DNA of 6,250 bases. It comes from Desulfotignum sp. (GTDB lineage: Bacteria; Desulfobacterota; Desulfobacteria; Desulfobacterales; Desulfobacteraceae). The stretch covers positions 1 through 6,250 of the forward strand of contig JAABSS010000044.1 of NCBI GenBank assembly GCA_011390235.1. The letters are read 5' to 3'. Below are positions 1 to 6,250 of this stretch, one piece after another. Within the stretch, counting starts at the first letter, position 1. Each line of letters starts with the position of its first letter. A program made the position numbers and the translations under genes. The notes under the pieces are model-generated. The model did no database searches. It was not told the DNA's origin and saw nothing but the letters and a program-made list of their open reading frames with translations.

Positions 1-590
1 TGGCCCGTTTTGCAAAAAAACAAAAAGACAGAGACCTTTTTTCAGGTGGTGTTTTACTGGCCGCTGCCATCATGTTCATCCGGGTTGTCATTGAGGTGCT
101 TGTTGTATATCCCGGACTGCTGGATACCCTGTGGATGCCGCTGACCACCATGTTTGCCGGACTGATCTGCGCCCTTGTCTTTGTATGGCGGGGCCCGGGA
201 AAACAAAAAACAGACAGGCAGCAACCCATTGCAGTGAAAAATCCCCTGCAGCTCGGCATGGCCCTGAAGTTCGGAATTTTACTGGCTGCTGTGCTTTTTC
301 TGTCTGAAGCCATGAAAGAATGGTTTGGAAATTACGGGATATATGCGCTGTCAGTGGTGTCCGGCCTGATGGATGTGGATGCCATTGTCCTTTCCCTGTC
401 CAAATCCGCCAAACAGGATCTGGCCTCTGAGGTGGCGGTTATGGGTATTATTCTGGCCTGTATAACCAATACCCTTGTCAAGGGGATGATATTTGCCTTC
501 ATTGCCGGGTTCAAAGACAATTTCAAACTGCCCCTGCTGATGCTGGCAGCCATGGTGCCGGGATCTCTTGTGGCACTGACCCTGCTGTAG
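1..590 (+). CDS. MgtC/SapB-type DUF4010 membrane protein, C-terminal part (5' end outside window)
   Basis: The open frame runs in from the left edge (first full codon at position 3) and stops at TAG 588-590, giving 195 visible residues. The first in-frame ATG at 72 sits inside a hydrophobic helix with no ribosome binding site, so I treat it as internal and the gene as cut by the window. About six hydrophobic segments are visible, separated by a basic loop (visible residues about 62-80) and a short KSAKQD loop. The segment around visible residues 118-135, containing GLMDVDA and LSLSKSA, followed by a helix with ITNTLVKG, matches the C-terminal DUF4010 region of MgtC/SapB-like inner-membrane proteins. 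Full members usually have an N-terminal MgtC domain, which would lie upstream. The function is unproven; MgtC relatives are tied to magnesium limitation and stress. The family call is from memory of the motif pattern. Confidence 0.8.
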   Translation, partial: ARFAKKQKDRDLFSGGVLLAAAIMFIRVVIEVLVVYPGLLDTLWMPLTTMFAGLICALVFVWRGPGKQKTDRQQPIAVKNPLQLGMALKFGILLAAVLFLSEAMKEWFGNYGIYALSVVSGLMDVDAIVLSLSKSAKQDLASEVAVMGIILACITNTLVKGMIFAFIAGFKDNFKLPLLMLAAMVPGSLVALTLL

Positions 591-601
591 GCTGATATTT
601 T

Positions 602-630
602 TTGCATTTTCGCGGTTTTTGCCGTATCAT
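602..630 (+). promoter_or_regulatory. Possible sigma-70 type promoter upstream of the small membrane protein gene
   Basis: TTGCAT (602-607) and TATCAT (625-630) are separated by exactly 17 bases. The -10 matches TATAAT at five of six positions; the -35 matches TTGACA only in TTG. Transcription would start near 637 and leave a leader of about 35 bases before the ATG at 672. The 591-671 gap is AT-rich and shows no convincing terminator for the upstream gene, so read-through is equally possible. Confidence 0.3.
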
Positions 631-656
631 GAATTATTTACATACATCAAAAACCC

Positions 657-662
657 AAGGAA
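657..662 (+). promoter_or_regulatory. Ribosome binding site for the 672 start
   Basis: AAGGAA lies 9 bases before the ATG at 672. It selects this start over the TTG at 602, which opens a longer overlapping frame with no such site. Confidence 0.7.
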
Positions 663-671
663 TGAGCCTTT

Positions 672-1064
672 ATGAAAAACCTGCTGATCTGCTTTTCAGC
701 CGGATGCCTGGGAGCCCTTGCCAACAGCCTTGTGGTCTGGCAGTTTGGAGAACAGGGCATTGCCCGGCTGCTTGGCGTATCCATTGCACCGGCATTGACA
801 CCGGCATGGCTGTACCCGAGAATTGTATGGGGCGGTATCTGGGGACTGCTGTTTATACTGCCTTTTTTAAAATCCCGGTTCCTGCTTAAAGGCAGCCTGC
901 TGGGACTTTTTCCCGCAGCAGTTCAGCTTTTTTACATTTTTCCCCATGTGGCAGGCAAAGGTTTTGCCGGCATGGATCTGGGCATGTGGACACCTCTTCT
1001 GGTGGTTTTATACAACTGGGTCTGGGGGGTTGTCACGGCCATGACCATCCGGTTTTCCCGCTGA
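672..1064 (+). CDS. Small multi-pass membrane protein of unknown family
   Basis: This gene encodes 130 residues, very hydrophobic, with likely membrane segments near residues 5-25, 52-67, 72-92 and 106-126. I cannot assign it to a named family. It looks like a real conserved protein: it has a good ribosome binding site, and a Pro/Trp-rich stretch (residues 39-59, with APALTPAW, LYPR and VWGGIWG) that reads like a constrained motif. Residues 1-25 could pass for a signal peptide but more likely form the first helix, because further helices follow. It lies 81 bases after the DUF4010 gene and its TGA (1062-1064) is 8 bases before the next start, suggesting cotranscription and possibly coupled translation with the HDOD-GAF-GGDEF gene. 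An accessory subunit of a membrane system or a small transporter are both possible; nothing visible decides. Confidence 0.8.
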   Translation: MKNLLICFSAGCLGALANSLVVWQFGEQGIARLLGVSIAPALTPAWLYPRIVWGGIWGLLFILPFLKSRFLLKGSLLGLFPAAVQLFYIFPHVAGKGFAGMDLGMWTPLLVVLYNWVWGVVTAMTIRFSR

Positions 1065-1072
1065 TTTTGTTT

Positions 1073-3070
1073 ATGACCATCGAAGAAAAATTCATATTTC
1101 CTTTGAAATCTGATATCAAGCAGGTTCTGCGTGTTGAAGCCGAAGCAATTCCAAGTTTTTCGCCGGTGATGACCAAACTGCTGGCATTGTCCATTGACGA
1201 GGATGCTTCTATTGAAGATCTTTGCAAGCTTGTGAAAACAGATCCCGGTATTTCCGCCAAGGTACTGGGGATTGTCAACTCGGCTATGTACAGCCTGAGG
1301 CGGAAAATCACTGTTGTTTCAGAAGCTGTCATTCACCTTGGTGTTGATGAGGTTAAAAAAATTGCCCTGGGGGTCGCGGTTTTTGAAAAAATGATCAAGC
1401 CCGGAGCAAAACGCCATTTTGACAGAGTTTTTTTCTGGCGCCACTGCCTCTGTGTAGCGGTTCTCAGCAAGGCCATTGCACAGGAAACCGGTTATCCAGC
1501 GCCTGAAGAAGCCTATATATGCGGCCTTCTGCATGACCTGGGAAAGATTATTTTTGACCTGTACGGCTGTGTTGACTATGATGATTTTATCGCCAATGTG
1601 GCAAAATACACCGGCACGATGATCACCGAAGAAAGAGATATCATGGGTATGGGTCATGATGATGTGGGTGCCTATTACTGCGCCTTGTGGAAACTGCCGG
1701 ATCCGCTTTCTCTGGTATTGAAATTTCACCACCAGCGGTATGACCATCTGGATTTTTCTCAAAACCAAGCCCGGCTTATAGCCATTGTTTCTCTTGCCAA
1801 CTTTCTGGCATGGACACAGGGAATGGGATCTGTTGATATCATCCGTCCCCCGATTCTGCAACCTGAAGTTGGAAACAATATCAACCTGGATAATATTGAT
1901 TTTACCGGGGTCATCTCCTGCATGGACAGGGAAATGGAAAGCACATCACAATTTTATAATTTTGTTTTTCCTTCCGCCGGTCAGTTCCGGGAAAACCTGT
2001 TCAAGGCCAATCTGAATTTGAGCAGTATCAACACCATGTATCATTACAGGGATGACCGGCAGGCAGCGGCGGTTGATGTCTCAAAAATAGCGCGCAGCAT
2101 CATTACCCCCCATCGCAGCCTTGACCCGAAAGCCATTATCAGCACAACCTTGCAAGCGGTTTATGAGGATTTCCCCTGCGACAGGGTGTATATCATGAAA
2201 GTGGTAAAAGCCTTGAGAAGCCTTAAAGTAATCGAATGCTTCGATACTTTCGAGACCTGCAGGGATCTGAAATCAATTGAAATTCCCATGAATAAAAACG
2301 CCGGCGGATTTATCAACTGCCTGAGAGACAAAAAGCCTGTAATAATTTTCGGCCGGACATCGGGGGAAAAACAGGCTTTGGCTGTTTTCAAAATAAAAGC
2401 AATGGTCATCGTACCATTCTGCAGCGATAACAAGGTCATCGGCATCCTTGGCATGGACAATATTGTTTCCCAAAACCCCATCCTGCCGGATACATTATCT
2501 GCCATTGCCATCGTGGCAGCTGAACTTGGCATGGCCATGGAAAATGCAGGTGCTTATAAAGAAGCAAAAGCAGCTTCTTATAAAGACGCGCTGACAGGCC
2601 TTTTGAACCGCCTGGCCATTGATGAACTGCTGGCCGGTTCATTCCGAAAAGCTGTGGAGGGAAAAAATACACTCTCCCTTGTGATGGTTGATGTGGATTA
2701 TTTTAAAAAATTCAATGATAAATTCGGGCACCAGACCGGAGACAATGTTTTGAAACTGATTGCCACAACCTTGAAAAAACTGTCCAGGCCATTTGACCAT
2801 GTCGGGCGGTATGGCGGTGAAGAATTTATTGTGGTGCTGAACAATACCGACCTGTCCGAAGCCCTTGTATATGCTGAAAGGATCCGTTTGGAGATCCAGC
2901 AGCTTGGCAGACTTCTGGCCAACAGATTCCCGGGTCTTTTTCTTACTGTAAGTGCCGGTGTCAGTGAATACACAAAAAAAATCAAGAACCGGGATGCCCT
3001 TATTGCACAGGCAGACAAAGCCCTTTACAAGGCAAAAGAAACAGGAAGAAACAAGGTTGCCGCCTTTTGA
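1073..3070 (+). CDS. HDOD-GAF-GGDEF diguanylate cyclase
   Basis: This 665-residue cytoplasmic signalling protein has no membrane segment. An HDOD domain spans about residues 20-245 (WRH at 122-124, LLHDLGK at 152-158, HH at 219-220). A GAF-like domain covers about 340-495, ending with the typical VIGILGMDN strand. A GGDEF domain covers 501-662: substrate and metal region DVDYFKKFND (540-549), active site GGEEF (581-585), and RPFD (572-575) exactly five residues before it, the spacing of a product-inhibition RxxD site. It should condense two GTP into cyclic di-GMP, with GAF and HDOD as likely sensor or partner-binding modules. The frame is open back to an ATG at 986, but that 29-residue extension overlaps the previous gene out of frame and looks non-homologous, so I chose ATG 1073. 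No Shine-Dalgarno sequence precedes it, so expression may rely on coupling to the upstream gene. Confidence 0.93.
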   Translation: MTIEEKFIFPLKSDIKQVLRVEAEAIPSFSPVMTKLLALSIDEDASIEDLCKLVKTDPGISAKVLGIVNSAMYSLRRKITVVSEAVIHLGVDEVKKIALGVAVFEKMIKPGAKRHFDRVFFWRHCLCVAVLSKAIAQETGYPAPEEAYICGLLHDLGKIIFDLYGCVDYDDFIANVAKYTGTMITEERDIMGMGHDDVGAYYCALWKLPDPLSLVLKFHHQRYDHLDFSQNQARLIAIVSLANFLAWTQGMGSVDIIRPPILQPEVGNNINLDNIDFTGVISCMDREMESTSQFYNFVFPSAGQFRENLFKANLNLSSINTMYHYRDDRQAAAVDVSKIARSIITPHRSLDPKAIISTTLQAVYEDFPCDRVYIMKVVKALRSLKVIECFDTFETCRDLKSIEIPMNKNAGGFINCLRDKKPVIIFGRTSGEKQALAVFKIKAMVIVPFCSDNKVIGILGMDNIVSQNPILPDTLSAIAIVAAELGMAMENAGAYKEAKAASYKDALTGLLNRLAIDELLAGSFRKAVEGKNTLSLVMVDVDYFKKFNDKFGHQTGDNVLKLIATTLKKLSRPFDHVGRYGGEEFIVVLNNTDLSEALVYAERIRLEIQQLGRLLANRFPGLFLTVSAGVSEYTKKIKNRDALIAQADKALYKAKETGRNKVAAF

Positions 3071-3114
3071 TTGTCCGATGGTTACAGCCCCTGCTGAAAA
3101 AGTGACGGTTCCAA

Positions 3115-3143
3115 TTGCATTATGCCCCATTGATGTTTACTTT
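3115..3143 (+). promoter_or_regulatory. Weak promoter candidate upstream of the PsiE-family gene
   Basis: TTGCAT (3115-3120) and TACTTT (3138-3143) are 17 bases apart. Only three of six positions match in each box, so this could be chance. The 3071-3175 gap has no terminator-like hairpin with a T tract, so read-through from the upstream cyclase is possible, and I see no CTGTCAT-type Pho box in it. Confidence 0.15.
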
Positions 3144-3161
3144 ATGGCTTAACCACAGAAC

Positions 3162-3166
3162 AAGGA
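3162..3166 (+). promoter_or_regulatory. Ribosome binding site for the PsiE-family gene
   Basis: AAGGA lies 9 bases before the ATG at 3176 and supports that start. The internal ATG at 3185 would place the site 18 bases away. Confidence 0.65.
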
Positions 3167-3175
3167 TGTCGGATT

Positions 3176-3709
3176 ATGGATGATATGTTCACCCCCCACG
3201 AGCCTTTACTTCAGAAACTGCGGATTTTGATCCGCTTCAGTGTCCGCTGTCTGGCAGTTCTCATGACCCTGGTAATACTCCTGGGAGTGGTGGATGTGGC
3301 CTGGGAAATTTATCAGAAACTGCGCACCCCCCCTTTCATGCTCATGACCATCAATGATATTCTGGCCACTTTTGGTACATTTATGGCGGTGCTGATTGCC
3401 ATTGAAATATTTATCAATATCACCATTTATCTCAGGGATGATATTATCCATGTAAAAATTGTCATGGCCACAGCCCTGATGGCCATTGCCCGGAAAGTCA
3501 TTATCCTTGATTTTGAAATTATTACTCCGGATTATATCTTTGCCACAGCGGCCCTGGTATTTTCCATGAGTATCGGATACTGGCTTGTGGTCAGGTATGC
3601 GGACACCCGTTCGGTATTACGCAGCCAGGTGGAAAAGTGTTTTGACAATCCAGATGAATGCCGGATCGAAGACCTCGAAGACCCTGAAAAAACTGACAAA
3701 AGGGTGTAA
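3176..3709 (+). CDS. Phosphate-starvation-inducible PsiE family membrane protein
   Basis: This gene encodes 177 residues with four hydrophobic segments near 22-45, 60-82, 93-113 and 119-140. The pattern fits the PsiE family: LLGVVDVAW and YQKL at the end of helix 1, a short loop with TPPF, an acidic residue within helix 2 (AIEIF, E77), then YLRDD (85-89), HVKIV and ALMAIARKVIILD (100-112). Escherichia coli PsiE is about 136 residues; this protein adds a charged, mostly acidic C-terminal tail (141-177) containing two cysteines, presumably cytoplasmic. E. coli psiE is induced by phosphate starvation, but the biochemical role is unknown, and the gap upstream shows no Pho box, so phosphate control is not shown here. 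Its stop is 39 bases before the next cyclase start, which suggests cotranscription. I give no gene symbol because orthology to psiE is not established. Confidence 0.88.
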   Translation: MDDMFTPHEPLLQKLRILIRFSVRCLAVLMTLVILLGVVDVAWEIYQKLRTPPFMLMTINDILATFGTFMAVLIAIEIFINITIYLRDDIIHVKIVMATALMAIARKVIILDFEIITPDYIFATAALVFSMSIGYWLVVRYADTRSVLRSQVEKCFDNPDECRIEDLEDPEKTDKRV

Positions 3710-3748
3710 AAAAAATTTCATAGGATCGGTCCAAAATAAATTTAAACA

Positions 3749-5077
3749 ATGCTGGCGGGTATGGATATTAAACTGTTTGATAGAATTCTTGCGCTGGGAA
3801 ACCTCATTGGCCAGGCCCGGCTTGGTTATATGGAAATGAATCTGGATTTTCAGGTCACTTCCTGGAATACCGGGGCAGCCCAAATATTCGGGTACTCAGA
3901 AGATGATATAATCGGCTGCCGGGTGGATACGTGCATTCCCATCAATAAAGAAGAAATCACCTGCGCCAGGCAGGCAGTTGTAATATCTGACTGCAATATC
4001 ACCAAAAATCCGAAAGCCTTTACCTGTGAAATCTTTTATTCTCCTATTATCAACCAGCAGAATAAAACATGCGGACATGCCATTCTGGCCAAAGATATCT
4101 CCGGGCAGATGCCGTACAAAAACAATTTAAAACAACAGGTAGCGCATCTTGAAGAAATTTACCGGTATGCCCCCATCGGTATTTTCCATGTCAGCCTCGA
4201 CGGCAGCATCACTGAGGCAAATTCGGAATTTGCCTGGATGCTCGGATATGAATCAACCGATATGATAGCCAATCAGATCACGGATTTTGCCACCCAGGTA
4301 TTTTTTGACCCCCACAGGGCTGAAGAATTTATGACCAGTCTTCTTGAAACAGAAAAAGTGGCAAAATTCAGATGTCGATTGAAACGCAAAGGCACACCTT
4401 CCTATATGTGGGCATTGTGTTTTGCAAAAATCAGCTATACGGCATCAGGCAGGACAAACGGGTTTAACGGGTATGCTGTTGATATCCGGGATACGGTGAA
4501 AGCGGAACAGAATTTTAAAAAAGCCAATGAAAAACTGACAGCATTATCTGTGATGGACGGCCTGACACAAATACCCAATCGCCGCAAATTTGATGAATGC
4601 CTGGAAAATGAATGGAACAGGCATATCCGTGAAAAAAAACCTTTATCACTCATACTCTGCGATATTGATTTTTTTAAAAATTTCAATGATACATATGGCC
4701 ACCAGGCAGGAGATGACTGCCTGAAAAAAGTCGCTGCCGCAATTGATAAAAGTGTATGCCGTTCAAGTGATGTGGTCACACGATATGGTGGAGAAGAATT
4801 TTCCGCAATTCTTCCCAATACCGGCATTCAGGGTGCTGAACTGATTGCGGAAAGAATCAGAACAGCCATACAGAGCCTGCACATTGAACACAAAACCTCA
4901 AGTGTCAGCAAATGCGTGAGTGTAAGCCTGGGTATCGGCACATGTATTCCGGAACAAGGATCCTCCAGTGACATAATAATCACCATGTCAGATAAAGCCT
5001 TGTACCGTTCCAAGGCCAACGGGCGCAACCAGCACTGTGTTTATGACCTGTCCCTTGATGGCCCCGCCTCAGAATGA
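3749..5077 (+). CDS. PAS-PAS-GGDEF diguanylate cyclase
   Basis: This gene encodes 442 residues, soluble, with no membrane segment. PAS domain A spans about residues 20-119 (WNTGAAQIFGYS at 39-50; DIS at its end, 116-118), PAS domain B about 134-250 (APIGIFHVSLDG at 141-152), and a likely helical linker about 250-265 leads to a GGDEF domain at 266-435. The catalytic features are intact: CDIDFFKNFND (304-314), GGEEF (347-351), and RSSD (338-341) five residues ahead, matching the inhibitory RxxD site. The expected role is cyclic di-GMP synthesis under control of the two PAS sensors. PAS A carries six cysteines (57, 62, 72, 82, 93, 108), unusual for the fold and suggestive of redox or metal sensing. 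The start is uncertain: neither ATG 3749 nor ATG 3761 has a proper ribosome binding site, and an in-frame stop at 3743-3745 excludes anything earlier. Five residues separate the two options, before the first domain. Confidence 0.92.
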   Translation: MLAGMDIKLFDRILALGNLIGQARLGYMEMNLDFQVTSWNTGAAQIFGYSEDDIIGCRVDTCIPINKEEITCARQAVVISDCNITKNPKAFTCEIFYSPIINQQNKTCGHAILAKDISGQMPYKNNLKQQVAHLEEIYRYAPIGIFHVSLDGSITEANSEFAWMLGYESTDMIANQITDFATQVFFDPHRAEEFMTSLLETEKVAKFRCRLKRKGTPSYMWALCFAKISYTASGRTNGFNGYAVDIRDTVKAEQNFKKANEKLTALSVMDGLTQIPNRRKFDECLENEWNRHIREKKPLSLILCDIDFFKNFNDTYGHQAGDDCLKKVAAAIDKSVCRSSDVVTRYGGEEFSAILPNTGIQGAELIAERIRTAIQSLHIEHKTSSVSKCVSVSLGIGTCIPEQGSSSDIIITMSDKALYRSKANGRNQHCVYDLSLDGPASE

Positions 5078-5106
5078 TGCTACAATAAAGGAGCCCTGGT
5101 TGGTGC

Positions 5107-5129
5107 CGGCATTTTATGCCGATGGTTTT
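5107..5129 (+). terminator. Weak hairpin, possible terminator after the second cyclase
   Basis: CGGCAT (5107-5112) and ATGCCG (5116-5121) form a perfect six-pair stem with a TTT loop, followed after ATGG by a four-T run (5126-5129). It sits in the 50-base gap between two convergent genes, where a terminator is expected. The stem is short and the T run is both short and offset, so it may be weak or chance. There is no T tract on the other strand. Confidence 0.3.
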
Positions 5130-6250
5130 ATGTCTGCTTTATTGATGCATGCACTTTGACAGCGATATCCTGCATGGAAAAAGGCTTCTGAATAAACGCC
5201 ACCCCTTTGTCCAGCACACCCTGGTGGGCGATCACATTGGCTGTATAGCCGGACATGAATAAAAGTCTGATTTTGGGATAAAGGGCTGTGAGCTGTCCGG
5301 CCAGTTCCCGGCCGTTCATTTCCGGCATAACCACATCAGTGATCAGCAGGTGAATCCGTCCCTCATGGGACCTGGCCAGATCCAGGGCACGGCTGGGGGA
5401 AGATTCAGCAAGGACTGTGTAGCCCAGCTGCAGCAGCATTGCCTGCAGCAGTTCCAGTATGGCATCTTCATCTTCCACAATCAGGATGGTCTCGCCTTTG
5501 CCGGTTGGCATGTGTGCAGAAGTTTTTTCCGCTACTTCACCGGTTTTCCCGCCATGACGGGGTAGATAAATATGGAAGGCCGTACCTTTTCCCGGCTCGG
5601 TATATACATTGATAAACCCGTTGTTCTGTTTGACAATGCCATAAACCGTAGACAGTCCCAGGCCGGTGCCTTTTCCCACGCCTTTGGTAGTGTAGAAAGG
5701 TTCAAACAAATTGGCCAGGGTGACCTGGTCCATGCCGCACCCATTGTCACTGACCGCCAGCAGGACAAAGTCACCAGGCACAAACCCTGCATGATCAGTA
5801 CAATAATCTTTGTCAAAAGTTTTCATACCGGTTTCAATGGTGATCTTTCCCCTCTCTGTTATGGCATCGCCGGCATTTACACACAGGTTGGCCAGAATCT
5901 GGTCAACCTGGGATGGATCAATCTTCACAGGCCAGAGGTTGCCGGCAGGCTGCCACAGCAGGTCGATATTCTCACCGATGAGGCGACGCAGCATCTTGAG
6001 GGTGGCTTCGATGGTTTGGTTCAGATCAAGGGCTCTGGGAGAAATGGTCTGTTTTCTGGCAAACCCCAGCAGCTGCTTTGTAATATCAGCAGAGTGGCTG
6101 GCAGCCTTGCGGATCTGTTGCAGGTTGTTATACAACGGTGCTGTAATGTCCACTTTGTCCAGGGCCAGGTCCGTATGTCCCAGAATCACATTGAGCATAT
6201 TATTGAAATCATGGGCAACACCACCGGCCAGCCTGCCGATGGATTCCATT
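5128..6250 (-). CDS. Hybrid sensor histidine kinase with C-terminal receiver, C-terminal part (5' end outside window)
   Basis: The frame reads from the right edge to TAA (5130-5128 on the minus strand); 373 residues are visible. It opens directly on the phosphoacceptor segment MESIGRLAGGVAHDFNNML, where H13 is the predicted phosphorylated histidine. This motif normally follows sensor domains and a helical linker, so the ATG at 6249-6247 is almost surely internal and the gene is cut by the window. The ATPase domain follows: N box NLCVNAGDAI (121-130), G1 box DNGCGMD (168-174), F box FEPFYTTK (182-189) and G2 box GKGTGLGLS (192-200). A receiver covers about 253-370: acidic pair E259/D260, phosphoacceptor D305 in TDVVMPEMNG, S333 in MSGY, and K355 in QKPF. 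All key residues are intact, so phosphotransfer from histidine to the attached receiver is expected. No DNA-binding output domain is visible; PAS sensor domains probably lie beyond the edge. It converges on the second cyclase gene, so coregulation is not implied. Confidence 0.93.
   Translation of the reverse strand, partial: MESIGRLAGGVAHDFNNMLNVILGHTDLALDKVDITAPLYNNLQQIRKAASHSADITKQLLGFARKQTISPRALDLNQTIEATLKMLRRLIGENIDLLWQPAGNLWPVKIDPSQVDQILANLCVNAGDAITERGKITIETGMKTFDKDYCTDHAGFVPGDFVLLAVSDNGCGMDQVTLANLFEPFYTTKGVGKGTGLGLSTVYGIVKQNNGFINVYTEPGKGTAFHIYLPRHGGKTGEVAEKTSAHMPTGKGETILIVEDEDAILELLQAMLLQLGYTVLAESSPSRALDLARSHEGRIHLLITDVVMPEMNGRELAGQLTALYPKIRLLFMSGYTANVIAHQGVLDKGVAFIQKPFSMQDIAVKVHASIKQT

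Noticed and set aside
602..889. 95-codon frame starting at TTG 602
   Set aside because: It overlaps the better supported 672 gene, has no ribosome binding site, and its Cys/Pro/Trp-rich composition is typical of an out-of-frame reading.
986..1072. In-frame extension of the HDOD-GAF-GGDEF gene to an ATG at 986
   Set aside because: It would overlap the membrane-protein gene by 79 bases in another frame, has no ribosome binding site, and the added residues are Gly/His-rich with no family resemblance. ATG 1073 gives a normal HDOD N-terminus.
1319..1861. Long antisense frame (180 codons) inside the HDOD region, and similar antisense frames at 2639-3130 and 4435-4827
   Set aside because: They lie opposite strongly conserved domains, have no start signals, and resemble no protein family; they are by-products of codon bias on the coding strand.
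3085..3096. CAGC/GCTG hairpin after the first cyclase as a terminator
   Set aside because: Only a four-pair stem, followed by A residues rather than T on the plus strand, and no T tract on the other strand.
2952..3152. 66-codon frame crossing the end of the first cyclase into the following gap
   Set aside because: Most of it lies out of frame within the conserved GGDEF C-terminus; no ribosome binding site or recognisable protein character.
2974..4639. Eight-A runs at 2974-2981 and 4632-4639 inside the two cyclase genes as phase-variable tracts
   Set aside because: Both frames are intact, and such runs are expected from Lys AAA codons in AT-leaning stretches; no repeat expansion is visible.

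Overview
The window carries six genes and no RNA gene, mobile element or CRISPR array that I can support. Base composition is balanced. The content (an MgtC/SapB-type DUF4010 membrane protein, HDOD-GAF-GGDEF and PAS-PAS-GGDEF signalling proteins, a PsiE-family protein and a hybrid histidine kinase) resembles chromosomes of anaerobic Desulfobacterota such as the Desulfobacteraceae. That placement is an impression from gene style, since no phylogenetic marker is present.

Layout: positions 1-590 (+) hold the C-terminal part of a multi-pass DUF4010 protein whose start lies outside the window. After an 81-base gap with a possible promoter comes a 130-residue, probably four-helix membrane protein of unknown family (672-1064, +). 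Eight bases after its stop begins an HDOD-GAF-GGDEF diguanylate cyclase (1073-3070, +). A 105-base gap leads to a PsiE-family four-helix membrane protein (3176-3709, +), then 39 bases later a PAS-PAS-GGDEF diguanylate cyclase (start 3749 or 3761, end 5077, +). The last gene runs the other way: the C-terminal part of a hybrid sensor histidine kinase (6250-5128, -), ending tail-to-tail with the second cyclase across a 50-base gap that holds a small hairpin.

How they may work together: both GGDEF domains keep the GGEEF active site and a correctly spaced RxxD inhibitory site, so both should make cyclic di-GMP and be feedback-inhibited. They lie on either side of the PsiE-family gene, and the five plus-strand genes are close enough to form one or two transcription units. 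A link between cyclic di-GMP output and the small membrane proteins is inference from gene order only. The clearest oddities are six cysteines in the first PAS domain of the second cyclase, the absence of a Shine-Dalgarno sequence before either cyclase while both intact membrane-protein genes have one, and the unassigned membrane protein. I see no clear sign of a wholly new system.
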